This document shows, one piece after another, positions 23,241-35,717 of a DNA stretch of 64,000 nt. Within the stretch, counting starts at the first letter, position 1; each line of letters starts with the position of its first letter. Location: assembly GCA_963971285.1 (NCBI GenBank), contig OZ020250.1, forward strand, positions 11,392,499-11,456,498, given 5' to 3'. Under the pieces are notes generated by a model that was not told the origin of the DNA, made no database searches, and was given only the letters and a program-made list of their open reading frames with translations. This DNA comes from Astropecten irregularis. Lineage: Eukaryota > Echinodermata > Asteroidea > Paxillosida > Astropectinidae. The position numbers were made by a program, and so were the translations under genes.

Positions 23241-26200
23241 CTAAAATTAAACGAGATGAAATTGAAGTTTGATTGGGATTCTATCGAGTGATCGATAGAA
23301 CCGAGGGATCACGTGAGATAGCGCGGCGCGACCAAGTGACTTCAGACTTTAACGGTGAGTACATTAACACCCAACAAAGGGTGGGAAGTTTATAGCTGAA
23401 AATAAAAATAATATATTCCTAAGTGGAGGGCACGTGATCCCTCGGTTCTATCAATCACTCGATAGAATCCCAATCAAACTTCGATTTCATCTCGTTTAAT
23501 ATTTAGGATTCTACCTCGTTCTCGATATTCAACCTCGAGACCACGTGAGATCTCAAAGCAGGTGTTAATGTATGAGCCCCGTAATGTAATGAAACAATTT
23601 AGACAAAGAAGATGTCTGATAATCACAGCCTGTTTTGTTTTGTTTAACAAATAACTGAATGTATTTATTCTACTTGTTCAGAATGCTATTCGCACAAACG
23701 CATTGCCACTACTTGTGGCTACGGGCTTATCATAAAATTGTGCAAAAGTACAATTTGAACTCCAACCTGCTGTCTTTAATATGTCCGATACACTGAGTGA
23801 AGCCCTCTTAGCAGCAGATGCTGCGGCTGCTCTGGTACTGTGTGGTTTAAATATAGAAACATCTACACCAGCATTGATCATAACCTGTTTGATCCATTTA
23901 CTTATGGTGTCTTTTATGAAACCCTCTTATGAGGTTTCACAAATGATATAAATAACTGAGTCTCTTCTCCTCTGAGAGGCTCTGTTCTACTTAAATACTC
24001 CCTTAAAGTTGTAACCACACACAGATTTGTATCAGGTATGTAAGGCTTAAGATCGACAGTTATATTCAATACGCCTGGGCGACTCTGTTTCAGAGTCTGA
24101 AAGAAAAATGTATAACCTGAGCTTGTTTCTTTCATATTACACAAGTTCATCAAATGAAAGGTTTGGCATCTCTGTGCCGTAACTAAAGCAAGAAGCCCAA
24201 TTAGCTTAAGAGTCAACTTTTTAAAATCTAAGTCTTTAACTTGACTCACCGTCTTTAAATACTGTAAAACAATATTGACATCACATATCTCTGAATATCT
24301 GGCTTTGGTAGGCCTCAATTGAAACACTCCTTTAAGAAATCTGGACACCAATGGATGGCTACCCACGGGTACTCCGTGCTCAGTCAGTAATGTGACCGAC
24401 AGGGCTGAGCGCGCTGTATTTAGCGCACTATACCCAAGCCCTGAATGGTACAGTTCTGTAAGAAAGTCTAAGACTTTGGTTATAGGTGGGCAAATGTTAT
24501 AAATTTGTCTCTAACGACAGAACTGAAGCCATCTCTTGAGGTACGACGATTACTGCTTTTGGGTTGTCGATCGCCATGAGGCCATGAGGATGTCGGTTGC
24601 CTGTTCAGATATGCTTTGCATTTTGACGGAATGCCTGATAATCGACATGCCACCAGACGGATCTTGTTCCGTAGAGGATGTATGCTGAGGCTGATTGGTA
24701 GAACCATCAGATCTTGAGGTGTCGGCAACAGCAGCGGAGTGTCCACCAGCATGCGCATTATCTTGGGATACCACGGTTGCGTTGTCCATAGGGGAAAAAC
24801 TAATACCCCCTCTGCCTCGTCCTGCTCGATTTTTTGCAGACATCTGGCAATCATGCTGAATGGAGGGAAAGCATAAAATTGATAAGCTTTCCATGAAAAT
24901 GAAAAGGCATCTACAAACGTAGCACCAGGGTCTGGCCTCCATGATATATAGGGCACTATTTGTTTGTTCAATCGAGATGCAAATAAATCGATTGTTAGTT
25001 TGTCGCCCCAGTGGGTTTGAATGCGACGAAAAACGTCTGGTTTTAACATCCACTCAGTTCTATCATTAAAAATTTGTGATAGTCTATCAGCAGCTACATT
25101 TTGCGCACCCGGTAAGTGGACGGCAGTAAGCCAAATATTTCTGTTGATACACCAGAACCAGATTTCACGGGCTATCTCATTGCAGGTTTGGGATTTAATA
25201 CCACCCATAGCAGTTATATATGATACGGCCGTGTATTATCCATTTGGATGCAAATGTTTACGTCCCGTAAGGGAGAACAAAAGGCTTTCAGGGCTAAGAA
25301 AGCAGCAAGCATTTCAAGGTAATTGATATGGTGAGCAGACTCTACTGCTGTCCATTTACCTCCAGTGGATACATCATTGTTATACACAGTACCCCACCCA
25401 GTATTGGATGCATCTGATTGAATAATCACACTTGGCTCTCCATGAGAAATTCTTAACTTCTCTTGCTTTGATTGTTTGGACAATTGCATAACTGCATTGA
25501 AGTCCCCTGCGTTCTTTTGCAGGGCTTTAATTTTATCCTGCTCAGTGTTTCTGTAAAAAAGCTGCCCGTATTCAACACCTTGAAAACATGCAACCAACAT
25601 TCCAATGACTGAGGCCACCTCTCGTATAGTGACATTCAAGTTTATTCAAGATGGTCGTAACGTTATTACGTACCTTATCCATTTTGGCCATTGTTGGCCT
25701 TACAGTCATATTGTTCGAATTCAGAATGAACCCTAGGAAAGTTAGTAGTTTTGTTGGCTCAAAGGCGGATTTCACAGGGTGAACCCGAAAACCAAGCTCA
25801 GAGAATAGTGAAACTGTTTGTTGAACATTCTCGGTGCATTCTTCTTTTGAATCACCTTGCAAATAAGAATCATCAATATACCCCACTGAGAGCAAGCCTT
25901 TGCTTCTTAAACTGGAGTACACTGGCTTCAGTAATTTTGTAAAAAGCCTTGGCGCTGATGCTAACCCATTTGGCAAGCAAGTATATTGATAAAGGCTTTC
26001 TTGCCATATAAACCTCAGAAATTTTCTGTGTGACTTGGCAATTGGAACAGAATAATATGCATCCCTGAGGTCAACAGAAGCCATATAGCAGTCACTTGTC
26101 ATAAGTCTCACTACAGAGGATAAAGTATCCATCTTAAAATGATGGTACATCACTGACTTATTAAAATAAATAGTATCATTCTGTAAGAACCATCCTTTTT

Positions 26201-28031
26201 CTCTCTGAGAAAAACGGTTGAGATAAATTCTCCCTGTTCATGGGTGCAATGTTCTATTACTCCCTTTTCCAATAATTTTCCTATTTCGGAATGAAGAACC
26301 TCCTTTTCCGTTTCTGAGAAATGTATTCCCTTGGGTATGAAATACTGTTTAGGGTAACTGCCAGACTCAAACTCAATATGACAATGAGATACTATATCAA
26401 GAATCTGCTTGTCTGAAGTAATTTGCCTCCATGCAGGGGCGAAATATTTCAAGCGACCTGCTATATTTGTGGCTTCTGTTTGGCCAGGGTCTTTAGTTCT
26501 AGACTGCTGACTCACCACTTCATTGGAGTTTCTTGCTACTTGGTTTTGGCTGCATCTTTCCTGGCACCCTGAAATTGCTGGTGGTTGTGACGTGAGTAAG
26601 AAAAAACCCGTCCTCTTGCATTGCCAGCCCGGCCTCGGTATTGATAAGCATGGCCACCCCTCTCATACTTGTTGCCCGAGCGGCCTCTATAGTTTCCTCA
26701 TGATGCCAGTTTCATTCCGATCTTATTGACCTCAAACATGTCTTTGACTTGTTTTGGCAGGTGGTCCCAAAACAACTGATCTGTAAATTGCACAGCTGTA
26801 TCGCACAAATGGCGAAAGTTTGGGTTTATGTCATGTTTTATGAGTACCCGTCTTCTCAAATTAAGTTGGTAATTAGCATTAGCCATTAGGCCAACTGAAT
26901 CTGTTGCCATATGCAAAATCTGCTTAATATCTATCTTATCAAGCTGCTTTTCCTGAGATGCTTTAAGCAATTTATCAGAAAGCTGAAGTATGGCAATGAC
27001 AGACTTTACAATGGGCGTTTGAATTCTCTGAAACTTAAGGTCTTGGGAACGGGTACAATCTCTCATATTGTCCCAAATTAGTTTATTAACCTTTGTGGGC
27101 ACCACCTTTTCACAATTTACTGGCTTGTCATTTGTAAGCCTTGCAGATGCCTTTAAATTTATCATCTGGCAACTTATCCCGCAGGATAGAATTAGCAATA
27201 GATGCTAACTGGGGGTGAACAGCATCTGGGGTTTTTTCCTCCAACTGGAAATCTTGAGCAATGTCCGTTAACAGATCAAGTTGATTATTATCACATGTCT
27301 GTTCCGTGCCCTTTTCCCCACTAGTGGTGGGATTATCAGTTTGCTCAAATAACTTACATGTAGCAAGGCTCGACTCATGGTCGTATACAGTGGCCTTTGC
27401 ATCAAGCTTAGGCTGTTTACTCTTGGGCAAAGTGTCTGCCCCAGTCTCTCTGGACTGCGTTGTGGCCGCCATTATCAAATGAGTCATATCTTCAAAAGAT
27501 TTAGACATACTGTCTTGAAAAGAATTCATAACCCCCTTCATTACTTGGCCAAATGCCGTAATATCTGGCGAACCACTGGGCAAGGGCTCAGAATTATCTG
27601 ACTGCACCTCCGCCTTATCAACATTTTCAAGTTCCATCATGATGTCGTAATTTCGTTTTTTCTTTTCAGGGAACTTTCCTTTCTTACTTATCGTACTTCC
27701 AGCTTACGTACGATATTCTTGGTTCGTAGGAACCCCCAACAGGAGTTGTGGAAACCCTGAGCCCAAAGGACTGTACTTGCCTGAAGGCGAGGGAGGATGC
27801 ATCATTTCCAAATCCTCTTCCGGGCTCAGGGTTAGCTCACACAGCTCGGAAGACTGTCCAGCCATTATGCATGTACTGTACTCTATTATGCCTATTAACA
27901 ACGTGTTGCCCAGCGGAGCTAATAGTAACACGTCTGACCGTCACAAGGATCAGCTGCACACTGAAATCACTTGGTCGCGCCACGCTATCTCACGTAGTCT
28001 CGAGGTTGAATATCGAGAACGAGGTAGAATC
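23241..28031 (-). mobile_element. DIRS-type retroelement with complete terminal architecture (fossil)
   Basis: Read on the minus strand, a left inverted terminal repeat (from 28031) is followed by a Gag-like frame (27640 to about 26700), reverse transcriptase (26520-25570), RNase H (about 25640-24480) and a tyrosine recombinase (about 24370-23680). Then comes an internal complementary region (about 23590-23430) and the right terminal repeat ending near 23241. Inverted terminal repeats plus an internal region complementary to both termini are the hallmark of DIRS elements. RT shows YIDDSY, and the recombinase shows HSTR and a C-terminal Tyr in FAQFYDKP. No methyltransferase domain was seen. 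It is nearly full length at 4.8 kb, with a small number of breaks, and is much better preserved than the other two DIRS-type copies. Confidence 0.88.
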
Positions 28032-28127
28032 ATAACATAGAAAGACTCAATCTGCCCTTCGCATTTTCTGTTCATTCAATCACGCGTTCAATTTGACAGA
28101 TTATTAAAAGTAATGTATTAATTGTTG

Positions 28128-28412
28128 TGACCTAGATAAAGATTGCGCATGTAGCAACTTGTGGCCACCGCCACTGTTCTATCCCGTGCACTTAACCTCT
28201 TGCAAAACAGAGAGATGCACATCTTTTTTCAGCGAGCTTATTGTGTACACGCAATTGCAACTGGCAGAACAGCGGCGCGCGATGAACGCACGTGGTTCAA
28301 CACCTAGGGACTGTGCTTGTCTAGGTTCAATACGGTATTAACAATAGAGAGGGCTGCACATGTGTATGAGTTGACCAAACAGTGTACGAGTTGGTTGGCG
28401 TACGAGTTGACT
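28128..28412 (+). repeat. Dispersed repeat shared with 1.3-2.6 kb
   Basis: 28128-28340 matches 2397-2570, and 28365-28412 matches the GAGTTGACCAAACAG and GTACGAGTTGG phrases at 1440-1495. The two pieces are adjacent here but about 0.9 kb apart and in the other order at the left of the window. Confidence 0.55.
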
Positions 28413-29160
28413 GCTTCGGTGTTTACGACTAAGTGTAGGGCCGACATAGCATGGTACAATTTTTTTGATTGGCTCAATGAGGCTCATTGAGGCAATCACA
28501 AACAAAATTCTTCATCCGCCAAATAGCGTGTAATGAGTTTTGTGATTGGCTAAATGATCTCAACGGGTTCAATACAAGGGAGCAAATAAAAATGGCGGTT
28601 CACGTTGCAACAAAATGCTGTCACAAACATGACGTTTTTATCCATGATGATATGTAAGGATATTTCCCTATGGAAACATGACTATTACTAATAAAAATTA
28701 TGACTCCAGACACAGGTTTGATAAATTTTTTGAACAATCACGACATTTGTATTAAGTGAAATGTGTACGTCCGGAGTTTGCATGTAGTGTACAAAAACAT
28801 GTAAAAGTAGGTCTAATGTTACGTCCACATCCACTCAATCGTTTGCATGTTACCGTGCTATTTTGCTATTTCTTTGTCAGAAAAAAAGTTTGCTCAGATT
28901 ACATTTTGCTTGGCCTGTTGTACGAGTGGAAAATATTACATTTTTTATCATCTTTCATGAATGATTTGCTCAATTTTGAGCCCGTCGTAATCCTTTCATT
29001 TTCATGTAAATGTCAGTTGGTCAGTGTCACCACTTCATAATGCCTCAGAAGCTTTTCTAGTGCGGAGCAATGATCTCTACCTAAACTTGGCGAGACCGCC
29101 AGCGGGCTGTACCCACGCATACCGCACACCCCCAACTTTTAATTTTTGCTGAGGTGAAAA
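28413..29160. other. Intron sequence, nothing recognised
   Basis: No coding, RNA or repeat match. A small frame at 28756-29040 has no family features. AGTGCGGAGC at 29059 resembles the end of the MITE at 32532-32696, but the rest of that MITE is absent. Confidence 0.35.
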
Positions 29161-29169
29161 AAAGTGTGG

Positions 29170-29830
29170 TGTATTCGCGGAAATGTACGGTATTTGCACC
29201 ATAGAACAACCACCAGCCGCCGGTCTACTATACTGCACGAGGGGCCCCGACCCCCGGGCATGGCAGATGGACGTGCTGGTGTTGCAGTGGGACGGGCTGC
29301 TGGCTTATGCCTTCTGCCCTTTCTCTCATCCCTCGCGTGGTGGCCAAGCTAGAACAGGAGGATTGGCCAATTCCAGCGTAACGGACATGACAATTACACA
29401 GTTTTTGCCTTATTCAGAGGATCACAAAGTAGGATTGGCAGTTTGCAAAAAATTTTAATTAGGCTTATCAGACACATTTAACTATCAGTGACACATGTAG
29501 TAAATTTTATGTAATTTCATTGAACGGTTGTAGAGAAAATGCACTTCTTGTGACCTTAAGGGACATGACAATTGAGTGTCCAGCCTCATAGTGCATCAGC
29601 CGGTCTTTCTTCTGCATAGAGCGGTCATTCTGCTCCAGCTGAGCTCGGGAATTTTCTTCACCTGGCTCAGCAGGATCTCCACCTAACGTGTTGGGTGCTG
29701 TCAAGCATTCCCTTCACGCAGCTGGCCTTCTTCAGCGAGCTGTGGCAATTGCAACCTGAAGTATCGACCAGGAAAATCTATGATAGCAGATTATGTCATC
29801 CTTCCCAAATGGTGTTGAAACCGATCATTG
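29170..29830 (+). mobile_element. DIRS-type fragment, heavily decayed
   Basis: A short stretch reads LQWDGLLAYAFCPFSHP, resembling the conserved AYAFPPF motif after the RNase H region of DIRS elements. The following sequence, with GTCTCC/ATCTCCACCTAACGTG near 29672, matches 13640-13790 of copy 1. Only this part survives. Confidence 0.55.
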
Positions 29831-29942
29831 CATCCCCTATATGCTTCTGTAGGGGAGGTTACAGATTTTCTGGCTTCACGTTTATTACTCAACATACAAA
29901 CCTATTCCCCGCACTTACCCGCACACACGTATGACCTGTCTA

Positions 29943-30181
29943 AAACATAGTCTTGGGACTCCTGTAAAGGCCATGAGTTGCGTGCTCGCCTCGCTATGTA
30001 GTGTGCTATGTCGTCTCCATGACAACACTGTTGAAAATGTATGAATACCTGCACAGGCCTGCACGCACAGACATGTACGTGTGTATGTTAATAGGCTGTG
30101 CCTGATTCAAAAGTAACGCATGCGCAGTGTGTTTCCCCCGTTTTCGGGGGGAGATTTTACTGGATTCCCAAGACTATGTTT
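29943..30181. mobile_element. MITE of about 239 bp
   Basis: AAAACATAGTCTTGGGACTC at the left pairs with GGATTCCCAAGACTATGTTT at the right. AGGCC and AGGCCTTTAC words flank the arms. It includes TTTCCCCCGTTTTCGGGGGG, a strong internal hairpin. No coding frame. Confidence 0.5.
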
Positions 30182-30412
30182 GAGAGAGGCCTTTACGTAC
30201 ATGTACGTACGTGTGTGCGGGTCAGTGCGGGTAATCGGTTCGTACGTTTGAGTAATAACATTTGAGTCGTGAACCGTCTGGTCGGGTTGGGTCTGGTCAG
30301 GTCAGTTTGGCTCTAGTTGAGTGTGGTTGGATTGGTTCAGGGTGCATCTTATTTATGTCAATGATAACACTAAAATATTATTAAGTCCCTTTTCCCTATT
30401 ATTGTTTTACAG

Positions 30413-30488
30413 ATTTGGAGCAGGCACTTTAACACTTAATAAAATAGTTCCATCTATCTGCAAGTTGCTGGGAGACCCTAACAGTCAG
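30413..30488 (+). CDS. CLASP: CLASP exon C (TOG1 domain)
   Basis: This 76-bp exon completes the Val codon of exon B and then encodes FGAGTLTLNKIVPSICKLL followed by GDPNSQ. CLASP2 has FGAQPLVISKLIPHLCILF then GDSNSQ at this place, and CLASP1 has the close form TLTLSKIVPHICNLLGDP (from memory). The acceptor is TTGTTTTACAG and the donor is CAG followed by GTAAAC, leaving phase 0. It is the middle of the tubulin-binding TOG1 HEAT array. The following intron is 18,528 bp and carries an RTE-like LINE end, a hAT transposase fragment, a DIRS-type copy and the 129-bp tandem arrays. Confidence 0.92.
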
Positions 30489-31640
30489 GTAAACCTTTCA
30501 ATATAAAGCTTTAGATATTAAAAAAATATGATAAGTTGCTAATGCTGTATGTGTAATGTATTGCACATTTGGTTGTTTCAACATTATAAACATAAATTTT
30601 GTAATGTAAAAGTTATTTTCAGATGTCATTTACAATTTATTGGAGATAATGGCATTAATGGTAAGTATAGTACAGAAATGTTCACAGTTTAACATATAAC
30701 TTTCAGGGTGTGAAGATGGTGTTGGTAAAATATACTGTTAAAAAATTAAGACAAAGACTCAAAACAGTTTTGATCTTGGGGTAAGATCAAAACCAATTTG
30801 TTATGTTTTATAAACAAATTGAGTCAGGGTTTTACTAACTATTTTCTCGGGACTCAGATGTTCGATTGAGCTCAAATTTTCACAGACTTATTATTTCATG
30901 TATACATGCTGGTTTAGACAAAGTGTGTGTGCTGCTCTGTGACCTTTACCAATCATGTATTATACCTTTGATAATGTATCACAGGTGCCTTAAATTCTTA
31001 GGAACTTTGCATGAATGTGCACATTATTTTTCTCTCCCAACTGGCTTGTTGGTCGGGCGGGCAGTGGTCGGTACAGGTGGCCCAGCCATGTTAATTATTT
31101 GATGTAGGATCTATGACTGCAAAGTTTGATCAAAATCAGAGGTTGTTTAATGACCAAAAAGCTGTACTGAAAAATCAAATATTTATTTGTTAACGTTAAC
31201 AAAGTCAATGGGACTAATTAAATATTCGAAAATCTATAAAAAAAATCACATGATGATGTAATCATGACGTAAATGTTCGGCACACATCTACACTATAGGG
31301 ATTTTGTTTGGACCAAGTTTGGTTAAGATCGGCTGTTCAAAATGACCAAAGTGGCGCAGACAATGCCCGTGTGCAAAGTCTATGAGATTTCAAATGACAA
31401 GAAGAAAAAAAAAATCACAGAAAATGTAAAAAAAATCAAAACCATACCTTTTTCGATCACAATCAATAAAACAAAATTCAAGTAAAAATTAAGTATTCAA
31501 ATAAATAACATGAATTCATTATAAACCCCTTAAAAAAAATGGACGACATACCCCCCACTGATTCATGAACGGTGAAACTGGCATCACTGTAAAGCTCCAT
31601 TACTCCCCTCTACAATGACGTGTCATCCGTCGTGACTGTG
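30489..31640 (+). repeat. Intron with a partial CRE/ETS-family repeat
   Basis: From about 31130 to 31440 landmarks ATCATGACGTAAATGTTCGG, GGACCAAGTTTGGTTAAGAT and GTCTATGAGATTTCAAATGA are shared with 44470-44600, 45780-45910 and 46660-46760. The ETS/DR3 tandem units themselves are absent. The rest (30489-31130) has no recognised feature. Confidence 0.5.
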
Positions 31641-31649
31641 CAATCATCA

Positions 31650-32282
31650 TAACTCTTACTTACTTTACTTACGCCTATTGCCCCTCCTGGGACATAGGCC
31701 GTCAACAAAGTTCCTCCAGGCAGAGTGGTCCTGGGCCAGCGTCTCCAGATCTTTCCATGTGCGTCCCATCCTTTTAGCATCTCCCTCCATGTCTCTGCCC
31801 CATGAGTTTCAAGGCCTTCCCCTCTTCCTTTTCCTTTGAGGATTCCAAGTCAATGCCTGTCTAGTTATATTAGGCATCGGTTTTCGTAGTGTATGGACAA
31901 TCCACCTCCATCGTCCCTGCAAGAGCTCCACCTCAATGGGTGACTGATGAGCAAGCTCCCATAGATCTTGGTTACTGATAACCTCAGGCCAGAAAATCTT
32001 AATAATACGCCTAAGACATGTATTGATGAAGGTCTGTAATTCCCTAATAATGGCGACAGTAGTTCTCCATGTTTCTGTGCCATACAGAAGGACCGGCTTT
32101 AAAACTGTGTTGAAGATACGTATTTTAATGTTCCTTGGTAGTTTTGTAGATCGCCATATGTTGTTTAGTTGATGGAATGCTCCCCTTGCTTTTCCATTTC
32201 TTATTCTTACATCTGCATCTGTCCCCCCTTGTTTATCCACGTTGCTTCCCAGATTTTTCCAATATCGAAATATTGTCACCAT
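31650..32282 (-). mobile_element. RTE-like LINE, C-terminal end of the polyprotein
   Basis: The minus-strand frame reads [82 protein letters not shown]. It continues, after a frame change near 31805, with WKDLETLAQDHSAWRNFVDG and LCPRRGNRRK, then a stop and a GTAAGTAAG-type tail. This end (TWNPQ.KR.RGRP, then W..L..LAQDR..W) is common in RTE-related LINEs of marine animals; the clade is from memory. The element is strongly 5'-truncated, starting near 32282. Confidence 0.8.
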
Positions 32283-32531
32283 ATTCGATATTATCTAGAA
32301 TGACGTCATTATCAGATGACTGAATATTAATAGCACTTACGTAAGCGTTAGGTGCCCATGCTAATATCGGGAGTCTGGACCCAATATAAACACGTGTTAT
32401 TACTAGTTTGATGTACATGTAGTTACCGGGGCTTTGTAGAATTGTATTTTCCTGGCCGGATTATTTAAACTTGAATATAAACATTTAAACACATATAACC
32501 TGAAACTATGATTAGAAAACGTCAACGTGAT

Positions 32532-32696
32532 AATAGTGCTCCGCACTAATAAAGTCACAAAATCCCCGGATGTCAGACAAACATTGTCTCACACACGTAG
32601 TGCATGCACGCACACACGCACACACACACGTTTGCCTGCTTGCAATGTTTGTCTGAGATCCGGTGCTATTTTTAGCGCAAGTGCGGAGCGCTATTG
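32532..32696 (-). mobile_element. 165-bp MITE, copy 2
   Basis: Inverse orientation of 18321-18484. The ends are AATAGTGCTCCGCACTAA and AGTGCGGAGCGCTATT. The middle is a CACACGCACACACAC run where copy 1 has GTGTGCGTGTGTGCG. Confidence 0.75.
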
Positions 32697-32896
32697 GAGA
32701 ATTAAACCCTAATTGAACACGGAATGAAGCATGCCTCATGGACCACCAGCCATTTTAGTTTCCCACCGCTGGTACCACGTGTGTCCGTGCATAATAGTCA
32801 CGCACGATGCACATGCGTCCAATCCACGTACGTGGTATGGCGTGATACCAGTTCATATTGCGTAATGTCATTTGAAACTCAGCAGCAACTGTCATT

Positions 32897-32930
32897 ACCA
32901 TGGAGCTATAAAAACAGATAGCTCCATGGT
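32897..32930. repeat. 13-bp perfect hairpin
   Basis: ACCATGGAGCTAT (32897-32909) pairs with ATAGCTCCATGGT (32918-32930) across an 8-base loop. TCATTACC repeats follow. GGAGACTTT and AAAGTCTCC, at about 32977 and 33038, form another inverted pair, so the stretch may be a small palindromic repeat. Confidence 0.6.
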
Positions 32931-33228
32931 CATTACCAAAGGATCTTTGGTCATTACCCAAGGCATGGCCTATTGGGAGACTTTAGGCGCGTTATTTTGC
33001 ACGTGCGTGCGCTGTTGAATTGAAGACCGATTCTCCAAAGTCTCCCATTATACTCAGTCGATCGACCGCCATGCGGCACAAAAAGATTTCGAGGGCATGA
33101 AATAATTTCACTGAATTATGACACCATGGAGACACGAAATGATTTCGAGGGGCACGGTTAGTAAATTAATTCCATTCCGAAGTTGTCTAAGAGCTGCAGC
33201 TTGCTGTTCTCGGAAATTAGTAAAGTGA

Positions 33229-33337
33229 CAAGACGGTATTACAGGCTTGTGTGTGTGGTGTAGACGCTATTTTGGGTCGTTTGCTGTGTTGACACTTGCA
33301 GTCTGTTGGCCAACCACAATGACGTAATACCGTCTTG
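33229..33337. mobile_element. 109-bp MITE with 14-bp inverted ends
   Basis: CAAGACGGTATTAC at the left pairs perfectly with GTAATACCGTCTTG at the right. The inside is GTGTGTGTGG-rich and non-coding. No target duplication was recognised. Confidence 0.6.
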
Positions 33338-34389
33338 AACAAGACTACTGGGCAGGATGAAAGGAGCAGGTCAGCATTCAGCAATAGTTTTACACATCTA
33401 CTAATTATTATTAGTCAAACATTTATTGCACAATTAGAGAGATAATTTTAAGTGGGAACTAGGGCCATCGGAGCTAGTCTAATTCTTTTAATTGGCACTT
33501 GACAACGCAGCGTTCATCCATAAAGCTATCACTACAAATAAAGAACAGTACTACACTTTAAACAAACTTATCTTAGATTACGTAAAAGAAAAGTCTGGCC
33601 AATCCCAAAACAAGTCATGAAAAAAACAGAAAAATAGTGAATTAAACGCAATTTCAAAAACAGTTGGTTGCTAACACACTCATTTAACAACAACATGTTC
33701 TATTACACTTCATGAATTTTTATTAACTGAGGTACTTGACAACCAAACACAATACACGCGTATATGTACGGTATATGTACGTGTGGCCTACATGAAATGG
33801 AATTCAATGATGAAGTAAAAGGGCATCAAGTCGTCGACAATTAACATATTGAGCCAGAAATTAATCTAAATATGCAACGACCATTACACATACAAACTGA
33901 AACTGATAATGGTAATTGATGTTTCAATGAGGCGAATATCTGCTTTGTCACGCAACTGAAATAGATAATGGGGGCTTCAAGTTTGTTCCTTATGTAACTA
34001 ACAATTTAACTAATTACAGCAGTAATTTATCTTCGAGAGAGATCCCTACTAGGATGGAAGCGCGTCTGGATCTCATAACTGCAAGCATTTTAATTACAAA
34101 GTCATCTTTTTCTTTACAATGATGTAGCGAATCCCTTCATGCAACAACTGATGGTGAATGGCGACGCATGGGGCCAGCCTCTACGTTCCTTATGTTAGTA
34201 TCAAAATAACTAATATTAAACAATGTTGTCCTTTTCTTTACAATGATGTTGGGAATCTTGTTTTGAAGTTTTGATATTATGTAAACAAGTGTTTGGAAAT
34301 GATTTTTAAATATTTCACAAAGTAGTATTTTCCTTTGATAGTTAAAAAAAAAGGAACAATACTTCTTATAAAAAAAGTCATTGTTATCC
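33338..34389. other. AT-rich intron, nothing recognised
   Basis: No coding match. If the hAT transposase to the right were spliced at AAGGTACGT (34403 on the minus strand), this is where its next exon would be expected, but I do not see the expected catalytic-Glu or dimerisation region. Confidence 0.35.
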
Positions 34390-35490
34390 AATGAATAAAC
34401 GTACCTTGACTGAGTGTTGCGGCACCTGGGCTTTCTTGAGATCTTGCTTCTTCAACCAACTATGTGAAAAGCAGACCACAATGTAATGGCAAATTCTGAT
34501 TGCCCGACCTGTGTTCTGGGTGCTGGTTATGACGTTTGTTACGGCCAGATGCAGGTTATGGCTGAAACAGTTCAACCATGGCCATCGGAGGTCTCTCACT
34601 GCCTTCACGATATTGACGCCTTTGTCCGTTGTGATGCAGGACATCCTCTCCTATGGTATGTCCCATCCTCGTAAGCTTGAAATCAGCACCTGGGCCAGAG
34701 TCTCGGCGGTGTGGTTTTCTGGGACGAATGCCGTCTGCAGACTCCGACTTTGGAGTTCCCATTTATCTTTGATGAAGTGGACTGTGAGATTCATGAAGGG
34801 GTCCATGGTTGTACTGGACCACATGTCCGTAGTAGCTGAGAAAAAAATCCACTTTCTCAAGTGAACTTGTGACTTCATCTCTCACTTTATTGTACAGGGT
34901 AGGTATCTTTACGGTAGAAAAATACTTCCTACCAGGAAGCTCATACTGGTGATCAAATGCCGCAAGCATTTTCCGAAATCCGGCTTTCTCCATGGTGTAG
35001 ATGGGCAGCATCTCTTTAGCCAGGAAATTGGTGACAGAGTCCGTCAACTCACTCAAGCGGCTACTGTCTCTGGTGTGTTTTTTATTTCGGGAAAAAGCCT
35101 TGGCGATAGTCGGCTGTGTCGAAACTTCTGTAGTTTATCGACCAGAAGTAGAATGTTAAGCAGTAGGCTTGGGGCATTGTTTCACGGTTGTTTCGTACTC
35201 CACCGGATGATGCTTCTTGAGATTGGACATCATATTTGTTGTTTTACCGTCTTTTACGGCAACCGTCTTCTTGCAGATTCTGCACGTCACCTGCCTTCAT
35301 TTTTGATCTTCCCATCTTCGTCAACTTCGATCCCGAAGTGGATCCAAACAGTGGATGTCGTTTGCTTTTTGAGATGAGGCGCGGTTCGTGTTCCATGGGG
35401 AAGTGAATTTTTCAGAGCAGAAGATGAGAATGGTACATGCTGGACTGAATCATTACTTTTATATGGGACATCTTGCAGACTCAAAAACAA
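34390..35490 (-). pseudogene. hAT transposase (ZBED-like), N-terminal two thirds
   Basis: Minus-strand order: KKQTTSTVW and IHFGIEVDEDGKIKNEG, the BED zinc finger CRICKKTVAVKDGKTTN followed by MMSNLKKHHP, then LTDSVTNFLAKEMLPIYT, FRKMLAAFDHQYELPGRKYF, SATTDMWSSTTMDPFMNL, TTDKGVNIVKAV and CFSHNLHLAV. This matches ZBED1-type hAT transposases. The first two catalytic acidic residues are present (TTDMW and TTDKG). The C-terminal Glu and hATC dimerisation region are missing. At least two frame changes break the frame, one at the EKVDFF/SATTD overlap. The right side abuts a tandem duplication and the DIRS-type copy 2, so flanking TIRs could not be found. Confidence 0.85.
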
Positions 35491-35544
35491 TGGTTACAGT
35501 TTTATTATTGCTAGATAGGTCTAAACAAAATCTGGCAGTTTACC

Positions 35545-35700
35545 TTGAAACAACAGAAACTTTTTTGTTTTTTATAGTGTGCGAGATGACTAATCCCAGG
35601 TAAAGATGAAATGACGAATTACACTCTCAAGGAGTAGTGTCAACAGAAACCGATTGTTATTTATAATGTTCGACAAGACTAATTCCAGGTAAAGACGAAG
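35545..35700 (+). repeat. Tandem duplication of about 91 bp
   Basis: CAACAGAAACTTTTTTG near 35550 is repeated in diverged form as CAACAGAAACCGATTG near 35641, each followed by GACTAATYCCAGGTAAAGA. It lies between the hAT fragment and the DIRS-type left end and may be the hAT subterminal region. Confidence 0.5.
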
Positions 35701-35717
35701 TTCATAATAAGATTACA

